A stretch of DNA of 64,000 bases from Marinomonas sargassi (GCF_025716875.1 NZ_JAOVZB010000002.1:186001-250000), one strand, 5' to 3'; shown: positions 37,263 through 49,066, counted from the first letter of the stretch. Program-made: numbers and translations. Notes: generated by a model not told the origin, from the sequence alone.

Positions 37263-37946
37263 TTAGATGAGTCCTGCCTTGACTATTTCAGACATAATTT
37301 CATCCACAACGCCTTCAATCGTTAAATCCGTACTATCGATCACTAAAGCACCTGCGGCAGGCACCAATGGCGCTACTGGCCTATTGGCATCTCGCTCATC
37401 GCGCTCTTTTATCGTAGCAACCAATTCTTCTAGATCGACCGTGTCGCCTTTTTGCTGCAATTGCTGAAAACGTCGTTGCGCACGCTCTTCAGCAGACGCG
37501 GTTAAAAACACCTTAACTTGAGCCGCTGGAAACACCACTGTACCCATGTCGCGACCATCCGCCACCAAACCAGGCATCTGTGAAAACGCTCTTTGACGAA
37601 CTAACAAACCTTCTCGAACTTCAGGAATAGCCGCTAACTTAGAAGCAAAGTTACCGACCTCTTCTGTTCTCAATGCTTGAGTCACGGTTTCCCCTTCAAG
37701 GATGATGTCAATTTTCCCTTCTGGAGTTTGTTCAAACTGAATATCCAAATGCTCAGCTAACACCTTTAATGTTTCAGCATCTTCAAAAGACATACCGTGA
37801 TGAGTAACAGCCAGTGCTAGTAAGCGATATAAAGCACCACTATCAAGAATGTGCCACCCCAGCTTATCCGCAACTAATTGACTTACCGTCCCTTTACCCG
37901 CGCCACTCGGGCCATCAATAGTTATTACTGGGCCTTGATTGATCAT
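37263..37946 (-). CDS. cmk: Cytidylate kinase
   Basis: Phosphorylates CMP and dCMP. The 227-residue protein has the P-loop [11 protein letters not shown], the CMP-binding region LDSGALYR and [13 protein letters not shown], and the lid [11 protein letters not shown]. The ATG at 37944-37946 follows AGAGG at 8 nt. A longer frame of 12 codons reaches into the tyrA-aroA gene and is less likely. Order aroA-cmk-rpsA is conserved. Confidence 0.96.
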   Translation of the reverse strand: MINQGPVITIDGPSGAGKGTVSQLVADKLGWHILDSGALYRLLALAVTHHGMSFEDAETLKVLAEHLDIQFEQTPEGKIDIILEGETVTQALRTEEVGNFASKLAAIPEVREGLLVRQRAFSQMPGLVADGRDMGTVVFPAAQVKVFLTASAEERAQRRFQQLQQKGDTVDLEELVATIKERDERDANRPVAPLVPAAGALVIDSTDLTIEGVVDEIMSEIVKAGLI

Positions 37947-37963
37947 AGTTAATCCTCTTAAAA

Positions 37964-40186
37964 CTACTGAGCCACTAGACAACGAAAACCTAATTGCCTA
38001 GCAACACTCTCCAATTCATTAAATTCTTCTAATAATTTTTGACAGTCATTTACTTTTATAACGGATTGAGATCTTGCCCCTAACGCCAACAAAGCAAGAG
38101 CGAGCTTATCGTCACCCGCACAATCCAACTCACCGCCACTCGGCACCCCACCCTGAACGGAAAGCTCACCATTCGAGTAAGAGCACTTAATATTCATTTG
38201 CTCTAGCGCCTCTACCACTGCCAACACTCTATCTTCATGATGATAAGGCAAAGCATTCAGACCTTTTAACTGACTCTCACCCATTGCATAGGCGGCAGCA
38301 ACGCAAAGTAAAGGCAGCTCATCCCTAAATTGATAACTCTGCTCTGCCGTTAAAGAGAAGCCTTTAAACTCAGCAAATCCTGCTTCAACTCGCCCCCCAT
38401 ATATACCCAGCTCATTTTTAGCAGGGAGCGCTAAGTTGCCACCGATCGACTGTAAAAATGACATAAAGTCATAGGACACTGAATCAAGACCTACATTAGC
38501 AATCATCAACTCAGAGCCCGGTAAAAGGTTTGCTAACAAAACTAACCAAGAGGACGCATACTCATCACCAGACAGCAGCATATCTTTTGCAACTAGAGGG
38601 CCCGATGACACAGTAAAGCCATCGCTAGCCAAATCTACTTTCGCCGAAAAATATCGCAACAGCACTTCACAATGAGACACACCACCGAATAGTGGAACAA
38701 CATTCCCCATTGTTGGTGCATACAAAGAGGCAAGAAAAGCCGCCATTCGTAAAGGCTCGGAGCCACTTTCTAAACGTATCGATATATCTTTAGGTTCACT
38801 TGGTGATAGAGAAATAGGCAAACAATCCCCTACTTCAGAGCGCACTTCGCCCCCCATTTCACGTACCAGAGCTAACAACTCATTCATTGGCACATTCAGC
38901 AGGTTATCTTCCGCAATAACCGTCACAGAAAATGACTGACCAGCGAGCACGGGCAATAACAAATACAAACTCTCTCGGGAGGTGTGTACATTAATCGGCC
39001 CAATAGGCGCTTTTAACCCGCGCAAACCGACACCATGTACACGCAATTGATTCTCAGCCAGAGCTTCAATCACCACACCCATATCGCGCAAAGCCTGAAT
39101 GGTCACTTTGACATCAGAACCTAGGTTGATATTACGAAGGTTACTCACCCCTTCAGAAAGCGCAGCTATGGTAATCACTTTATGTGACAGAAATTTGTCG
39201 CCCAATAAAGAAATTCCACCCTGCACTGCTGAGGCAGGCAACAGAGAAACAGAAACAGGCTTCACTTCTTTTTCCGCAACACCAGTACGAGACTCTAACA
39301 GCCTCAGGAAATGATCTCGGGCAGATTTAGCACGGGTAAAGACCCCAAACATGCTTGCCCCATCTCCTGATTCTATGGCCTTACGCATATCAGCCAGTCG
39401 ATCGGTAAAATGATCTAACGTTTCTAATGTGGCTTCTTTATTCGCAAGAAATACATCTCGCCACATGACAGGGTCACTGGACGCAATGCGGGTAAAGTCC
39501 CTAAAACCACCTGCTGCAAACTTAAATATATCTTGATTCCGCTCACCATTCGCCAAAGCATCCACCAAGGTGTAAGCCAGCAAATGGGGTAAATGACTAG
39601 AAGACGCGAGCACATGGTCATGATGCTCCACATCCATACTCACTACATCCGCCCCAACAGCACGCCATAGGCGATGTAATCGATCAAGCAACACAGGGTT
39701 ACTATCAACCAGCGGCGTAACGATCGCCATATGCTTTTCAAATAAATGTGGGTTAGCCGCCAAGACGCCACTTTTTTCAGCCCCTGCAATAGGATGACCA
39801 GGAATAAAGTTCTTTGGCACATGGCCAAACACTTGTTGAGCAGCAGCAACCACACTACCTTTTGTCGAGCCGACATCGGTCACCAAGGTAGTACTGGATA
39901 GGAAAGGTTTTAGTTCCGAGAGGACTAATGCCATTGCTCTCACAGGGGTAGCAAGAACAATAACATCCATTTTACCTACGGTTTCTGCATTTAACTCTGC
40001 AGCAAAATCAATAACTCCAGTAGAGACACCTAGCGTAAGCTCGCCTTGGCGCCTATCTACACCGTATAAAGTTGCTAAACCTTTAAGCTTTAACGCTTTG
40101 GCAAAAGAACCACCAATCATGCCAAGACCAACGATCATGACATTACCAAATTGATTTTTTTCTTGCGATACGGTTGTTGCAGTCAC
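37964..40186 (-). CDS. tyrA: Prephenate dehydrogenase fused to a degenerate EPSP-synthase-like domain
   Basis: Residues about 14-300 form a complete prephenate dehydrogenase: NAD(P) motif GLGMIGGS (20-27), [13 protein letters not shown] (128-140) and [10 protein letters not shown] (197-205). Residues about 310-740 align in order with EPSP synthase, as in the Pseudomonas TyrA-AroA fusion, but most substrate-binding residues are altered. GDKSxSHR has become GDKFLSHK, the NAGT site reads HTSR, and SAQ is SEP. KES is HHE and DHR is DDK. Only the first Lys and Asp622 are plainly kept. The tyrosine-pathway half should work; the AroA half is probably not an active synthase. The gene lies between pheA and cmk. 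Confidence 0.92.
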   Translation of the reverse strand: MTATTVSQEKNQFGNVMIVGLGMIGGSFAKALKLKGLATLYGVDRRQGELTLGVSTGVIDFAAELNAETVGKMDVIVLATPVRAMALVLSELKPFLSSTTLVTDVGSTKGSVVAAAQQVFGHVPKNFIPGHPIAGAEKSGVLAANPHLFEKHMAIVTPLVDSNPVLLDRLHRLWRAVGADVVSMDVEHHDHVLASSSHLPHLLAYTLVDALANGERNQDIFKFAAGGFRDFTRIASSDPVMWRDVFLANKEATLETLDHFTDRLADMRKAIESGDGASMFGVFTRAKSARDHFLRLLESRTGVAEKEVKPVSVSLLPASAVQGGISLLGDKFLSHKVITIAALSEGVSNLRNINLGSDVKVTIQALRDMGVVIEALAENQLRVHGVGLRGLKAPIGPINVHTSRESLYLLLPVLAGQSFSVTVIAEDNLLNVPMNELLALVREMGGEVRSEVGDCLPISLSPSEPKDISIRLESGSEPLRMAAFLASLYAPTMGNVVPLFGGVSHCEVLLRYFSAKVDLASDGFTVSSGPLVAKDMLLSGDEYASSWLVLLANLLPGSELMIANVGLDSVSYDFMSFLQSIGGNLALPAKNELGIYGGRVEAGFAEFKGFSLTAEQSYQFRDELPLLCVAAAYAMGESQLKGLNALPYHHEDRVLAVVEALEQMNIKCSYSNGELSVQGGVPSGGELDCAGDDKLALALLALGARSQSVIKVNDCQKLLEEFNELESVARQLGFRCLVAQ

Positions 40187-40222
40187 AAACAGCTACTCTT
40201 TAAAAATTGAAACAAGGCAAAA

Positions 40223-41347
40223 TTACAATACAGCGATAGGGTATGAACCAAGCACCTTCACTTCCGATGCTCTCTCGCACAACTCATTTATAACTGCTGC
40301 ACTTTGCTCATCTGAGTGATGTCCCAAGAAGTCTATATAGAAAATATAACCCCAGCGACTCATGAGAGATGGCCTTGTTTCTAGGCGAGTCATATCTACC
40401 TTGTGGCGCTCAAAAGCTTCCAGCAAGCGATACAATGCACCAGGCTCATTTTTCGCACTTACCAATAGAGACGTTTTATCTTTACCACTCGCTGGCACTT
40501 CTTGATTACCAACAATTAAGAATCGAGTGGTATTATCAGGGTGATCCTCAATATTGGCAGATAGCGTTATAAGGCCATATAGCTCACACGCCACATCACC
40601 CGCAATAGCAGCCACTGCACGACCACTGCGACCTGCATCAGCCGCTAGTCGAGCCGCTTCCGCATTTGAGCTTACTGCCACTCTTTCAACATGTGGCCAG
40701 TAGCGATCTAGCCAAGCGCGACATTGAGCCAACGACTGTTGATGAGAATAAATATGGGTAACATCGTCCGCATTAATATTTGGGCTAACAAGCAGATGAT
40801 GATGAATTCTTTCTTCAACTTCACCACAGATTTTTAAGCGCGAATCTCTAAAGGTATCCAGTGTGTGATTAACAACACCTTCCGTAGAGTTCTCAACGGG
40901 CACAACACCATAATTTGCCGCCCCAGACTCCACTTCACGGAACACTTCATCAATTGCCGCCATAGGCGCACTAATCACAGACTTACCAAAGTGCTTAATT
41001 GCCGCCTGCTGAGTAAAAGTCCCTTCAGGTCCTAAAAAGGCAATACGCATTGGTTTTTCAAGCGCTAAGCATGAAGACATGACCTGACGAAAAATCTTCG
41101 CCATCTCTTCGTTACCAAGTGGCCCTTCGTTACGCTCCATAACGCGGCGCAATACTTGCGCTTCACGCTCTGGACGATAAAACACAACCGCTTCATCGCC
41201 TTGTTCAGCCAACTTCACATCGGCTACTTTTTGAGCACATCTGGCACGCTCGTTAATGAGGCTTTGTATTTGAGAATCTATAGAATCGATACGGTCTCTT
41301 AGTAAAGGCAACGTATCTGGCACTGACTGCTTATTAGAGTTCGACAT
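40223..41347 (-). CDS. pheA: Bifunctional chorismate mutase / prephenate dehydratase (P-protein)
   Basis: Makes phenylpyruvate from chorismate in two steps. The 374-residue protein has an AroQ-type mutase domain (about 14-95; LRDRIDSIDSQIQSLINERARCAQ), a prephenate dehydratase domain (about 97-275; FLGPEGTFTQQAA, ENSTEGVVNHTLD, NTTRFLIV) and a C-terminal ACT domain (about 288-372; SLLVSAKNEPGALYRLLEAF) for phenylalanine feedback. No leader-peptide attenuator was evident. It lies between serC and tyrA-aroA. Confidence 0.97.
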   Translation of the reverse strand: MSNSNKQSVPDTLPLLRDRIDSIDSQIQSLINERARCAQKVADVKLAEQGDEAVVFYRPEREAQVLRRVMERNEGPLGNEEMAKIFRQVMSSCLALEKPMRIAFLGPEGTFTQQAAIKHFGKSVISAPMAAIDEVFREVESGAANYGVVPVENSTEGVVNHTLDTFRDSRLKICGEVEERIHHHLLVSPNINADDVTHIYSHQQSLAQCRAWLDRYWPHVERVAVSSNAEAARLAADAGRSGRAVAAIAGDVACELYGLITLSANIEDHPDNTTRFLIVGNQEVPASGKDKTSLLVSAKNEPGALYRLLEAFERHKVDMTRLETRPSLMSRWGYIFYIDFLGHHSDEQSAAVINELCERASEVKVLGSYPIAVL

Positions 41348-41354
41348 CTTTTTA

Positions 41355-42434
41355 TTACCCGTGACGCTTTTCGAAGGCGCTCATAAAATCAATTAAAGCT
41401 AAAACACCTTCCATTGGCATTGCATTATAAATACTGGCTCTCATGCCACCAACCGAGCGGTGACCGGCTAAAGTGCGTAAGCCTGCCGCTTCAGACTCTT
41501 CAAGGAATAAAGACTCCAGAGACTTATCCGCCAATGTAAAAGGCACATTCATACGAGACCTATAGGCAGGTTCAATAGGGTTAGCATAAAAATCACTTGA
41601 ATCAATAAAGTCATATAACGCTTTGGCTTTTTGAATATTGACCGCTTCCATTGCATCAACACCACCTTGCTCTTCTAGCCATTCAAAAACCAGATCAGCC
41701 AAGTAAATAGCAAATGTTGGCGGTGTATTGATCATGGAATCATTAGCAGCGAGGTTTGCAAAACTCCACGTAGAAGGAAGATTGTCACCACTACGAGCCA
41801 ACAGGTCTTTACGAATGATGCAGATCACTACGCCAGCAGGGCCAACGTTTTTCTGGGCACCAGCGTAAATCATGCCGTATTGAGAAACATCAATCTTTCT
41901 TGAAAGAATGGTCGAAGACAGATCGGCAACGATTGGCAAATCTGTTTTAGGCAACCCTGAGAACTCCACACCACCAATAGTTTCATTTGGGCAGATATGC
42001 AAATAAGCCGCACTTTCATCTAGAGGCAAAGTATCTAGGTTTGGTACTGTGATGTAATTAACATCTTTCGATGAGCCTACCAGGTTCACATCAAGGTATT
42101 TCTTCGCCTCTTTAATTGCCTTTGTTGACCAAACACCAGTATCAAGATAACAAGCAGAATCATAGCCATTCGCCAAGTTGGCTGGAATTTGAGAAAACAG
42201 AGTCGACGCGCCACCTTGAGCAAACAAGATTTCATAATCGTCATTAATATTGAGTAATCGAGCCAAGCGCGCTTTTGCAGAAGCCAATATAGACATAAAC
42301 TCAGTACTACGGTGACTCATTTCCATTACAGAAACACCAGTACCATGCCAATCTAACATTTCCGCTTGCGCTTTTTTCAACACAGCTTCAGGAAGCGCTG
42401 CTGGACCAGAACAAAAATTATATACTCGGCTCAT
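41355..42434 (-). CDS. serC: Phosphoserine aminotransferase
   Basis: PLP enzyme for serine synthesis, also used in vitamin B6 synthesis. The 359-residue protein begins with the typical FCSGPAALPEAVL, has the PLP lysine in YAGAQKNVGPAG and the ending GHRSVGGMRASIYNAM. It ends 8 nt before the pheA start. The pdxJ product in this window uses material derived from the same SerC-dependent route. Confidence 0.97.
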   Translation of the reverse strand: MSRVYNFCSGPAALPEAVLKKAQAEMLDWHGTGVSVMEMSHRSTEFMSILASAKARLARLLNINDDYEILFAQGGASTLFSQIPANLANGYDSACYLDTGVWSTKAIKEAKKYLDVNLVGSSKDVNYITVPNLDTLPLDESAAYLHICPNETIGGVEFSGLPKTDLPIVADLSSTILSRKIDVSQYGMIYAGAQKNVGPAGVVICIIRKDLLARSGDNLPSTWSFANLAANDSMINTPPTFAIYLADLVFEWLEEQGGVDAMEAVNIQKAKALYDFIDSSDFYANPIEPAYRSRMNVPFTLADKSLESLFLEESEAAGLRTLAGHRSVGGMRASIYNAMPMEGVLALIDFMSAFEKRHG

Positions 42435-42522
42435 TCCGCTGATAACCTCTATATTTTCAATACTTATCTACGAAAGCGACGCACCTAGGTGCGCCGCTTT
42501 ATTAATGATATTCAATTACTAA

Positions 42523-45198
42523 TTAGGATTCAGAAGAGCCTTCGTCAGCCTCAGTCGGCTTTTCAGCGACTTCCGCCTCACTAGTTTCAGCCTGCTCCTC
42601 ATCAAGAATCTCTTCTTCATCGTCTTCAACGACACGTTCAATACCCACCAAGCGCTCTTCATTGGTTAGACGAATCAGAGTTACACCCTGAGTATTTCGA
42701 CCTTGACAAGATACTTCGGTAACACGAGTACGCACTAGAGTCCCCTGATCAGTGATCAAAATAATTTCGTCTGTTTCATCTACCTGTACAGCACCCACTA
42801 CTGGGCCATTACGTTCAGAAACTTGAATACCAATCACACCTTGACCACCACGCCCATAAACTGGGAAGTCGTCTACAGAAGTTCGTTTACCGTAACCGTT
42901 TTCACAAGCAAACAAGACTGCCGCGTCATCATGAGGAACAATAAGCGATACGACTTTAGCGCCATCAGCCAAGCGAATTCCTCGAACACCTGCAGCAGTA
43001 CGACCCATTGGGCGTACATCACCTTCTTTAAAGCGAATAGTCTTACCGGCAGACGACACTAGCATAATGTCATCGTCGCCGTTGGTGACACAAACACCAA
43101 CCAACTCATCCGTTTCATCTAGGCTAAGAGCAATTAAGCCAGTAGAACGTGGTCGAGCAAAGTTTTCCATTGCGGTTTTCTTCACAGTACCGTTCGCTGT
43201 CGCCATGAAGATATAACTACTAGACTCTTCAGCAACGTCTTCAGAGGACTCTTCGCCCTCTGCTGTTTCACCTGATTCAACCACAGGCAAAGGCAACAAT
43301 GCAGAAATAGACTCACCTTCGCTAAGCGGCAATAGGTTAACAATAGGTCGACCTTTGGCATTACGACTCGCTACAGGGATATCAAAAACGCGCAACCAAT
43401 ATACTTTACCGAAGTTACTGAAAAGCATGATGGTGTCATGACTACTAGTCACTAATAGGTGCTCAATATGATCTTCTTCTTTCATGCTTGCTGAAGACTT
43501 ACCACGACCACCACGGCGTTGAGCTTGATACTCTTCCAAAGGCTGAGATTTAGCATAACCAGTGTTAGAAATTGTCACTACCATTGGCGCTTCATCAATC
43601 AAGTCTGCCATGGTTAAGTCTTGGCGCGACGTCAAAATTTCAGTACGGCGTACGTCACCAAAACTATCACGAACTTCTTCCAACTCTTCACGGATCACTT
43701 CCATCAAACGCGTAGGGTTAGAAAGGATATTAAGTAGTTCAGCAATCAAATCGATTAGCGTTTTATACTCACCTAGCAGCTTCTCATGCTCTAGACCAGT
43801 TAAGCGGTGAAGACGCAAATCAAGAATGGCTTGAGCTTGGTCTGGTGACAAGTGATAAGCACCACCAACAAAGCCATAACCTTCATCAAGATCATCTGGG
43901 CGACAAGCGTCAGCGCCAGCACGTTCTAACATAGCGACTACGTTACCCGGCTGCCAAGACTCGCTTACCAACTTCTCTTTCGCTTCTGCTGAAGTTGGAG
44001 AAGTTCTAATCAATTCAATGACACGGTCAATATTGGCAAGAGCAACCGCAAGGCCTTCAAGAATATGACCACGCTCTCGCGCTTTACGTAATTCAAAAAT
44101 TGTTCTGCGGGTAACCACTTCACGACGGTGCTTAACGAAGCACTCAAGAATTTGTTTCAGATTCAATAGCTGTGGGCGACCATCAACCAAGGCCACCATA
44201 TTCATACCGAATACAGACTGAAGCTGTGTTTGCGAGAAAATGTTATTCACTACAACTTCTGGGTTTTCACCACGGCGCAGTTCAATAACAATACGCATGC
44301 CGTCTTTATCGGACTCATCACGCAACTCACTGATACCTTCCAGCTTCTTCTCTTTAACCAGCTCCGCAATTTTCTCAATTACTCTAGCTTTATTTAGCTG
44401 ATAAGGGATTTCTGTAAAGACGATGGACTGGCGATTGCCTTTTTCCATATCTTCAACATGGTGGCGAGCACGCATATAGATGCGACCACGGCCTGTTTTG
44501 TATGCTTCAACGATACCTGCGCGACCATTGATGTAAGCGCCGGTTGGAAAGTCTGGACCCGGGATATGCTCAATCAACTCATCGACCGTAATATCTGCAT
44601 TATCAATTACCGCTAGACAACCATCGATTACTTCACCCAAGTTGTGTGGCGGAATGTTCGTCGCCATACCCACCGCAATACCAGCGGAGCCATTAACAAG
44701 AAGGCCGGGCACTCGAGCAGGTAAAACTTCTGGCATGAATTCAGTGCCATCGTAGTTAGGCACAAAATCTACGGTTTCTTTCTCAAGATCCATCAATAAA
44801 TGATGAGAGATTTTAGCCATACGAATTTCGGTATAACGCATTGCTGCCGCGCTGTCTCCGTCGACAGAACCGAAGTTACCTTGACCATCTACCAAGGTGT
44901 AACGCATTGAAAAAGGCTGGGCCATACGTACGATAGTATCGTATACAGCAGAATCACCATGTGGGTGATATTTACCGATGACATCACCAACGATACGAGC
45001 CGATTTTTTGTATGGCTTATTCCAATCGTTCTTAAGTTCATTCATCGCAAATAGAACGCGACGGTGAACAGGTTTTAGTCCGTCACGTACATCAGGTAAT
45101 GCTCGACCTACAATTACACTCATTGCGTAATCTAGATAAGATCCCTTAAGTTCATTTTCGATACTGACGGGAGTAATTTCTTTGGCTAGTTCACCCAT
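42523..45198 (-). CDS. gyrA: DNA gyrase subunit A
   Basis: Introduces negative supercoils with GyrB. The 891-residue protein has catalytic Tyr122 (AAMRYTE). The quinolone-determining region is wild type with Ser83 and Asp87 ([11 protein letters not shown]). The GyrA box QRRGGRG near residue 560 separates it from ParC. The C-terminus ends in an acidic tail ([10 protein letters not shown] onward), a usual regulator of DNA wrapping. An inverted repeat GAAGCTT/AAGCTTC at 45224-45240 lies in the 5' region. Confidence 0.98.
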   Translation of the reverse strand: MGELAKEITPVSIENELKGSYLDYAMSVIVGRALPDVRDGLKPVHRRVLFAMNELKNDWNKPYKKSARIVGDVIGKYHPHGDSAVYDTIVRMAQPFSMRYTLVDGQGNFGSVDGDSAAAMRYTEIRMAKISHHLLMDLEKETVDFVPNYDGTEFMPEVLPARVPGLLVNGSAGIAVGMATNIPPHNLGEVIDGCLAVIDNADITVDELIEHIPGPDFPTGAYINGRAGIVEAYKTGRGRIYMRARHHVEDMEKGNRQSIVFTEIPYQLNKARVIEKIAELVKEKKLEGISELRDESDKDGMRIVIELRRGENPEVVVNNIFSQTQLQSVFGMNMVALVDGRPQLLNLKQILECFVKHRREVVTRRTIFELRKARERGHILEGLAVALANIDRVIELIRTSPTSAEAKEKLVSESWQPGNVVAMLERAGADACRPDDLDEGYGFVGGAYHLSPDQAQAILDLRLHRLTGLEHEKLLGEYKTLIDLIAELLNILSNPTRLMEVIREELEEVRDSFGDVRRTEILTSRQDLTMADLIDEAPMVVTISNTGYAKSQPLEEYQAQRRGGRGKSSASMKEEDHIEHLLVTSSHDTIMLFSNFGKVYWLRVFDIPVASRNAKGRPIVNLLPLSEGESISALLPLPVVESGETAEGEESSEDVAEESSSYIFMATANGTVKKTAMENFARPRSTGLIALSLDETDELVGVCVTNGDDDIMLVSSAGKTIRFKEGDVRPMGRTAAGVRGIRLADGAKVVSLIVPHDDAAVLFACENGYGKRTSVDDFPVYGRGGQGVIGIQVSERNGPVVGAVQVDETDEIILITDQGTLVRTRVTEVSCQGRNTQGVTLIRLTNEERLVGIERVVEDDEEEILDEEQAETSEAEVAEKPTEADEGSSES

Positions 45199-45493
45199 AG
45201 ATACAATCGATCCTTATGCCTCGGAAGCTTTATAAGCTTCACCATCTCTTTTTATAAGCGCAGCATTGTAACATAAGCAAATAAATAACACCCCTTCCAA
45301 AATGCATGTTTTCTTGACTACAAACACCAAACCGTCACCCCATCCACTTTAGATCCAAATATCAAAAGAAATCGTATTAATAACAAGCCAATAGCTAATC
45401 ATTTAACTATTGGTCTGCCATATAGATACCGCTATACTAAATCCATTAAACATTCGAATTTTATCGCCATACAGACAATACGGAAAACAACCA

Positions 45494-46210
45494 ATGACCG
45501 ACCAACAACAAACCAATGTAGATTTAAATGAAGTCGCTAAATTTGAAGCACTTGCAAGCCGTTGGTGGGATACAGAAAATGAATTTAAGCCCCTACATGA
45601 CATCAACCCATTACGTACAGGGTATGTAGATGAACGCTGCGAAGGCTTAAAAGGCAAGAAAGTCATTGATGTTGGTTGTGGCGGGGGAATTCTATCTGAA
45701 GCCATGGCTAAGCTCGGTGCTCAGGTAAAAGGCATTGATATGGGCGAAGCGCCTCTTGCCGTTGCCAAGTTACACAAGCAAGAGTCTAACCTTGATATCG
45801 ACTACGAAAAAATCACTGCTGAAGAAATTGCTGCTCGCGAAGCAGGCCAATACGATGTAGTAACATGCCTAGAAATGCTAGAGCACGTTCCCGACCCATC
45901 TTCAGTGATCAAAGCCTGTATGACACTTGTAAAACCGGGCGGCCATGTTTTTTTCTCGACCATTAACAGAAACCCCAAAGCCTATCTATTTGCCATTGTC
46001 GGCGCAGAGTACATTCTCAACATGCTCCCCAAAGGCACTCACGATTACGCTAAGTTCATTCAACCTGCTGAGCTGTGCAATTACGCAAGACAAGCCGGTC
46101 TAGAAACACACCATATGACGGGGATGACCTATAATCCATTCACTAAGGTATACAAGCTAAACGATAAAGATGTATCCGTTAATTACTTGATGCATACTCA
46201 AAAACTCTAA
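45494..46210 (+). CDS. ubiG: Ubiquinone biosynthesis O-methyltransferase
   Basis: Carries out both O-methylations of ubiquinone synthesis. The 238-residue SAM methyltransferase has [21 protein letters not shown], motif [14 protein letters not shown] and the conserved [12 protein letters not shown] chose the ATG at 45494-45496 (MTDQQQT) because the typical UbiG N-terminus begins there; the frame is open 28 codons upstream. It is divergent from gyrA, the usual neighbour, and yciK follows after 26 nt. Confidence 0.96.
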   Translation: MTDQQQTNVDLNEVAKFEALASRWWDTENEFKPLHDINPLRTGYVDERCEGLKGKKVIDVGCGGGILSEAMAKLGAQVKGIDMGEAPLAVAKLHKQESNLDIDYEKITAEEIAAREAGQYDVVTCLEMLEHVPDPSSVIKACMTLVKPGGHVFFSTINRNPKAYLFAIVGAEYILNMLPKGTHDYAKFIQPAELCNYARQAGLETHHMTGMTYNPFTKVYKLNDKDVSVNYLMHTQKL

Positions 46211-46236
46211 GCCAGACAAAGGCACAAGGAGAAGAT

Positions 46237-46980
46237 ATGTTTGACTATCAAGCGCCAAAACAACTACTTAAAGATAAAATCGTATTGGTAACAGGAGCCG
46301 GAGACGGCATAGGAAAAACAGCTGCCATCACCTATGCGGAACATGGCGCCACGGTTATCTTATTGGGCCGCACAACAAAAAAGCTAGAGGAAGTTTACGA
46401 CGAAATTGAACAGAAAAAACTTCCACAAGCTGCCATAGTACCGCTCAATTTAGATGGCGCAGCAGAGCACGATTTTTTAGAGCTCGCCAACACCATCGAA
46501 TGCGAATTTGGACGACTTGACGGCATACTACACAATGCCAGCATGCTTGGTGAAAGAGAGCCAATCAGTAGCTACGACCCCGTTCTGTTTGAGCAAGTTA
46601 TGAGGGTTAATGTAACCAGCCAACTTATTCTTACTCAGGCACTGCTTCCTCTTTTAAAGAAAGCGAATCATGCCTCTGTGGTTTTTACCTCTTCAGGCGT
46701 CGGCAAGACAGCAAAAGCCAACTGGGGCGCCTATGCCGTGTCAAAATTTGCCACTGAAGCCATGGTGCAATTGTTTGCTAACGAATCAGCAGAGTTCACT
46801 CCTACTGTACGCACCAACGCAATCAACCCAGGTGCAACCCGAACCAAGATGAGAGCTACTGCTTACCCTAGTGAAGACCCAAATACACTGGCAACGGCAA
46901 GCGACATAATGCCTGCTTACTTATATTTGATGGGTGACGATAGCTTGGAGATCAACGGCCATTCTATTAATGCCCAATAA
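46237..46980 (+). CDS. yciK: Short-chain dehydrogenase YciK
   Basis: A 247-residue Rossmann-fold oxidoreductase. Cofactor motif TGAGDGIGK (near 20-28), the active-site Ser in TSSGVGKTAKANWGAYAVSK with the YxxxK pair, and the N-terminal FDYQAPKQLLKDKIVLVTGAG match E. coli YciK. The Arg in LGRTT suggests NADP. The natural substrate is not established. It follows ubiG, probably in one transcript, and ends at a hairpin. Confidence 0.93.
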   Translation: MFDYQAPKQLLKDKIVLVTGAGDGIGKTAAITYAEHGATVILLGRTTKKLEEVYDEIEQKKLPQAAIVPLNLDGAAEHDFLELANTIECEFGRLDGILHNASMLGEREPISSYDPVLFEQVMRVNVTSQLILTQALLPLLKKANHASVVFTSSGVGKTAKANWGAYAVSKFATEAMVQLFANESAEFTPTVRTNAINPGATRTKMRATAYPSEDPNTLATASDIMPAYLYLMGDDSLEINGHSINAQ

Positions 46981-47007
46981 GGCAGTTTTCTACACCACAA
47001 AATAATA

Positions 47008-47033
47008 AGGCAGGTCACAACAATGACCTGCCT
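47008..47033 (+). terminator. Hairpin terminator after yciK
   Basis: Perfect 10-bp stem AGGCAGGTCA/TGACCTGCCT with a 6-nt loop, then ATTTC. The U-tract is weak. It lies between convergent genes. Confidence 0.7.
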
Positions 47034-47074
47034 ATTTCAAACTTCTCAGCGCTAGAATCGCAATTAATATCAAA

Positions 47075-47599
47075 TCAATTCGTACCCGAAGGTGTATCGC
47101 GGCCTATTGGGGCAAATGATCCTACATCTGGAGCCTCGGTTGATGAACTCTCAGAAGAGCTCGCCCCACTCCCCCCAAATACATCTTCGGCACTAACATC
47201 GGTATCGTCCGCTTTCTCTCTTAAGCCGAAGTCAGGCATGACCCTTAAACGTTTCTCTTGAATCTCTTCGGGTATGTGCCCCGTAAACAAAACAGTAAAA
47301 GGCGACTCTTTCGTCCTTTTGTTTACCTCTTCGTATATTGCCTGTTCGCGTTCAGCAATTTTACCTTCTTCCACATAAGATACTGAGCCACTGCCGCCTA
47401 ACACAATATGCTGATCGAGTTTTTTCTCTTGCCTCTCAACAGGGATAATGGAAACCTCTTCCGGAGAGCTCTCAACCACTTGATGCTGAGACCGTATCAC
47501 CTCTTCACCATAGTAAATATCAATTTCTCTAAGCTCAATAGACTGCCCTATAACAAAAAATGGCATCCATAAGACCAACCACAAAAAGTATCTCATCAC
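47075..47599 (-). CDS. Secreted protein of unknown function
   Basis: A 174-residue protein with an N-terminal signal peptide (MMRYFLWLVLWMPFFVIG, cleavage near GQS) and a mature part rich in Glu. The C-terminal 45 residues are low-complexity and rich in Ser, Gly, Asp and Pro (GGSGASSSESS). No lipobox, membrane helix or known domain is seen. The block GKIAEREQAIYEEV followed by SPFTVLFTGHIPEE may be a folded core. It lies alone between yciK and fabV. Confidence 0.72.
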   Translation of the reverse strand: MMRYFLWLVLWMPFFVIGQSIELREIDIYYGEEVIRSQHQVVESSPEEVSIIPVERQEKKLDQHIVLGGSGSVSYVEEGKIAEREQAIYEEVNKRTKESPFTVLFTGHIPEEIQEKRLRVMPDFGLREKADDTDVSAEDVFGGSGASSSESSSTEAPDVGSFAPIGRDTPSGTN

Positions 47600-47649
47600 T
47601 TCTCCTGAGTATGAATAGATTAACTATAAGAGAAAAAGAGCCAATAAAA

Positions 47650-47679
47650 AAGGGAGTTCAAACTATCTTGAACTCCCTT
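47650..47679 (-). terminator. Terminator after fabV
   Basis: Stem AAGGGAGTTCAA/TTGAACTCCCTT with a 6-nt loop, 20 nt past the fabV stop codon. It is followed on the minus strand by a short T-run. Confidence 0.88.
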
Positions 47680-47699
47680 CAGTAACACCATGCTAACTT

Positions 47700-48902
47700 T
47701 TAAAGCGTGATCACTTCAAAATCAGCAACTGGATTTGCATCAGCCTCGTAGTCGACACCTTCAACACCAAATCCAAACAACTTCAAGAACTCATCTTTAT
47801 ACAACTGATAGTCCGTTTCAGAGAACAGGTTTTCATCAGTAATTGTCGGCCATAGATCACGACAAGCTTGCTGAACATCCTCACGCAATTCCCAATCATC
47901 TAAACGCAAACGGTTAGAATCATCTACCAATTCTGCAATAGTATTGTTGTTGTATAAACGCTCAGAGAACATGCGATAAATCTGATCCATACAACCTTCA
48001 TGGATATTTTTCTCACGCATTACTTTAAAGACCATTGCTAAGTACAAAGGCATAACAGGAATAGCAGAAGACGCTTGAGTAACAACAGACTTCAGAACAG
48101 CAACGTTGGCACCACCACCAAGAGAAGACAATTGCGTATTGATTGCGCTAGACGCACGATCCAAATCTTCCTTCGCTTTACCTAATGCACCATGCCAGTA
48201 GATAGGCCAAGTAATATCAGAACCTATGTACGAGTAAGCAACAGTACGAACACCTTCAGCCAATACACCAGCTTCTTGTAGAGCAGACATCCAAAGCTCC
48301 CAATCCTGACCACCCATCACGGTTGTCGTAGCGGCAACTTCTTCTTCAGTCGCTGGCTCGATTTCGGCTTCGATGATGACATCTTTATTGGTATCAATGG
48401 CTGTTGAGCGGTAAGGTTCGCCAATAGGCTTTAATACAGAACGAATGACTTCACCAGTCTCAGGCAATTTACGCACTGGAGATGCCAAGGAGTAAACCAC
48501 CATATCGATTTGACCAAGATCTTCTTTAATTAGATCAATAACACGGTCACGGGCTTCATTAGAGAAAGCATCACCGTTGATACTTTTTGAGTACAAGCCT
48601 TCTTCTTTTGCTGCTTTATCAAACGCTGCGGCATTATACCAACCTGCTGTACCTGTCTTTCTTTCTGTACCAGGTTTTTCAAAGAAAACACCAATAGTTG
48701 CTGCACCAGAACCAAATGCCGCGGCAATTCGAGAAGATAATCCATAACCACTAGAAGCACCAATAACTAGTACTTTTTTAGGTCCGTTTTCAACTTGCCC
48801 TTTCGCTTTAGTGAAAGCAATTTGTTCTCTGACATTTTGCTCACAACCTACAGGGTGAGTCGTTGTACAGATAAATCCTCGAATTTTTGGCTTAATGATC
48901 AT
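47700..48902 (-). CDS. fabV: Trans-2-enoyl-CoA/ACP reductase
   Basis: NADH-dependent last step of fatty-acid elongation, a triclosan-tolerant replacement of FabI. The 400-residue length and the motifs [19 protein letters not shown] (cofactor), [12 protein letters not shown] and [25 protein letters not shown] (Tyr-x8-Lys catalytic pair) are those of FabV. The N-terminus [20 protein letters not shown] is typical. It stands alone with its own terminator. Confidence 0.96.
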   Translation of the reverse strand: MIIKPKIRGFICTTTHPVGCEQNVREQIAFTKAKGQVENGPKKVLVIGASSGYGLSSRIAAAFGSGAATIGVFFEKPGTERKTGTAGWYNAAAFDKAAKEEGLYSKSINGDAFSNEARDRVIDLIKEDLGQIDMVVYSLASPVRKLPETGEVIRSVLKPIGEPYRSTAIDTNKDVIIEAEIEPATEEEVAATTTVMGGQDWELWMSALQEAGVLAEGVRTVAYSYIGSDITWPIYWHGALGKAKEDLDRASSAINTQLSSLGGGANVAVLKSVVTQASSAIPVMPLYLAMVFKVMREKNIHEGCMDQIYRMFSERLYNNNTIAELVDDSNRLRLDDWELREDVQQACRDLWPTITDENLFSETDYQLYKDEFLKLFGFGVEGVDYEADANPVADFEVITL

Positions 48903-49066
48903 AATTTTTTCTCAACGTCATGTTTTTCTAACGTATTGCCAAGCAATCCCTGAAATGAAGCTAGCAACACAAATCTGTTCGCCATGATACAATAGCCAGC
49001 AGAATATGTCCTAATTCTTATTCAAATCACCATTTTTTAAACCCACTTTAATCCTGAGATTTTACT

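Noticed and set aside
37964-39260. A frameshift or pseudogene explanation for the odd EPSP-synthase half
   Set aside because: The frame is intact, the domain order and hydrophobic pattern follow the family throughout, and stop codons are absent. The changes are substitutions, not decay by frameshift.
39643-39876. Short minus-strand frames within tyrA-aroA and similar shadow frames in rpsA, gyrA and parC
   Set aside because: They overlap well-supported genes in other frames and have no start signals or recognisable products.
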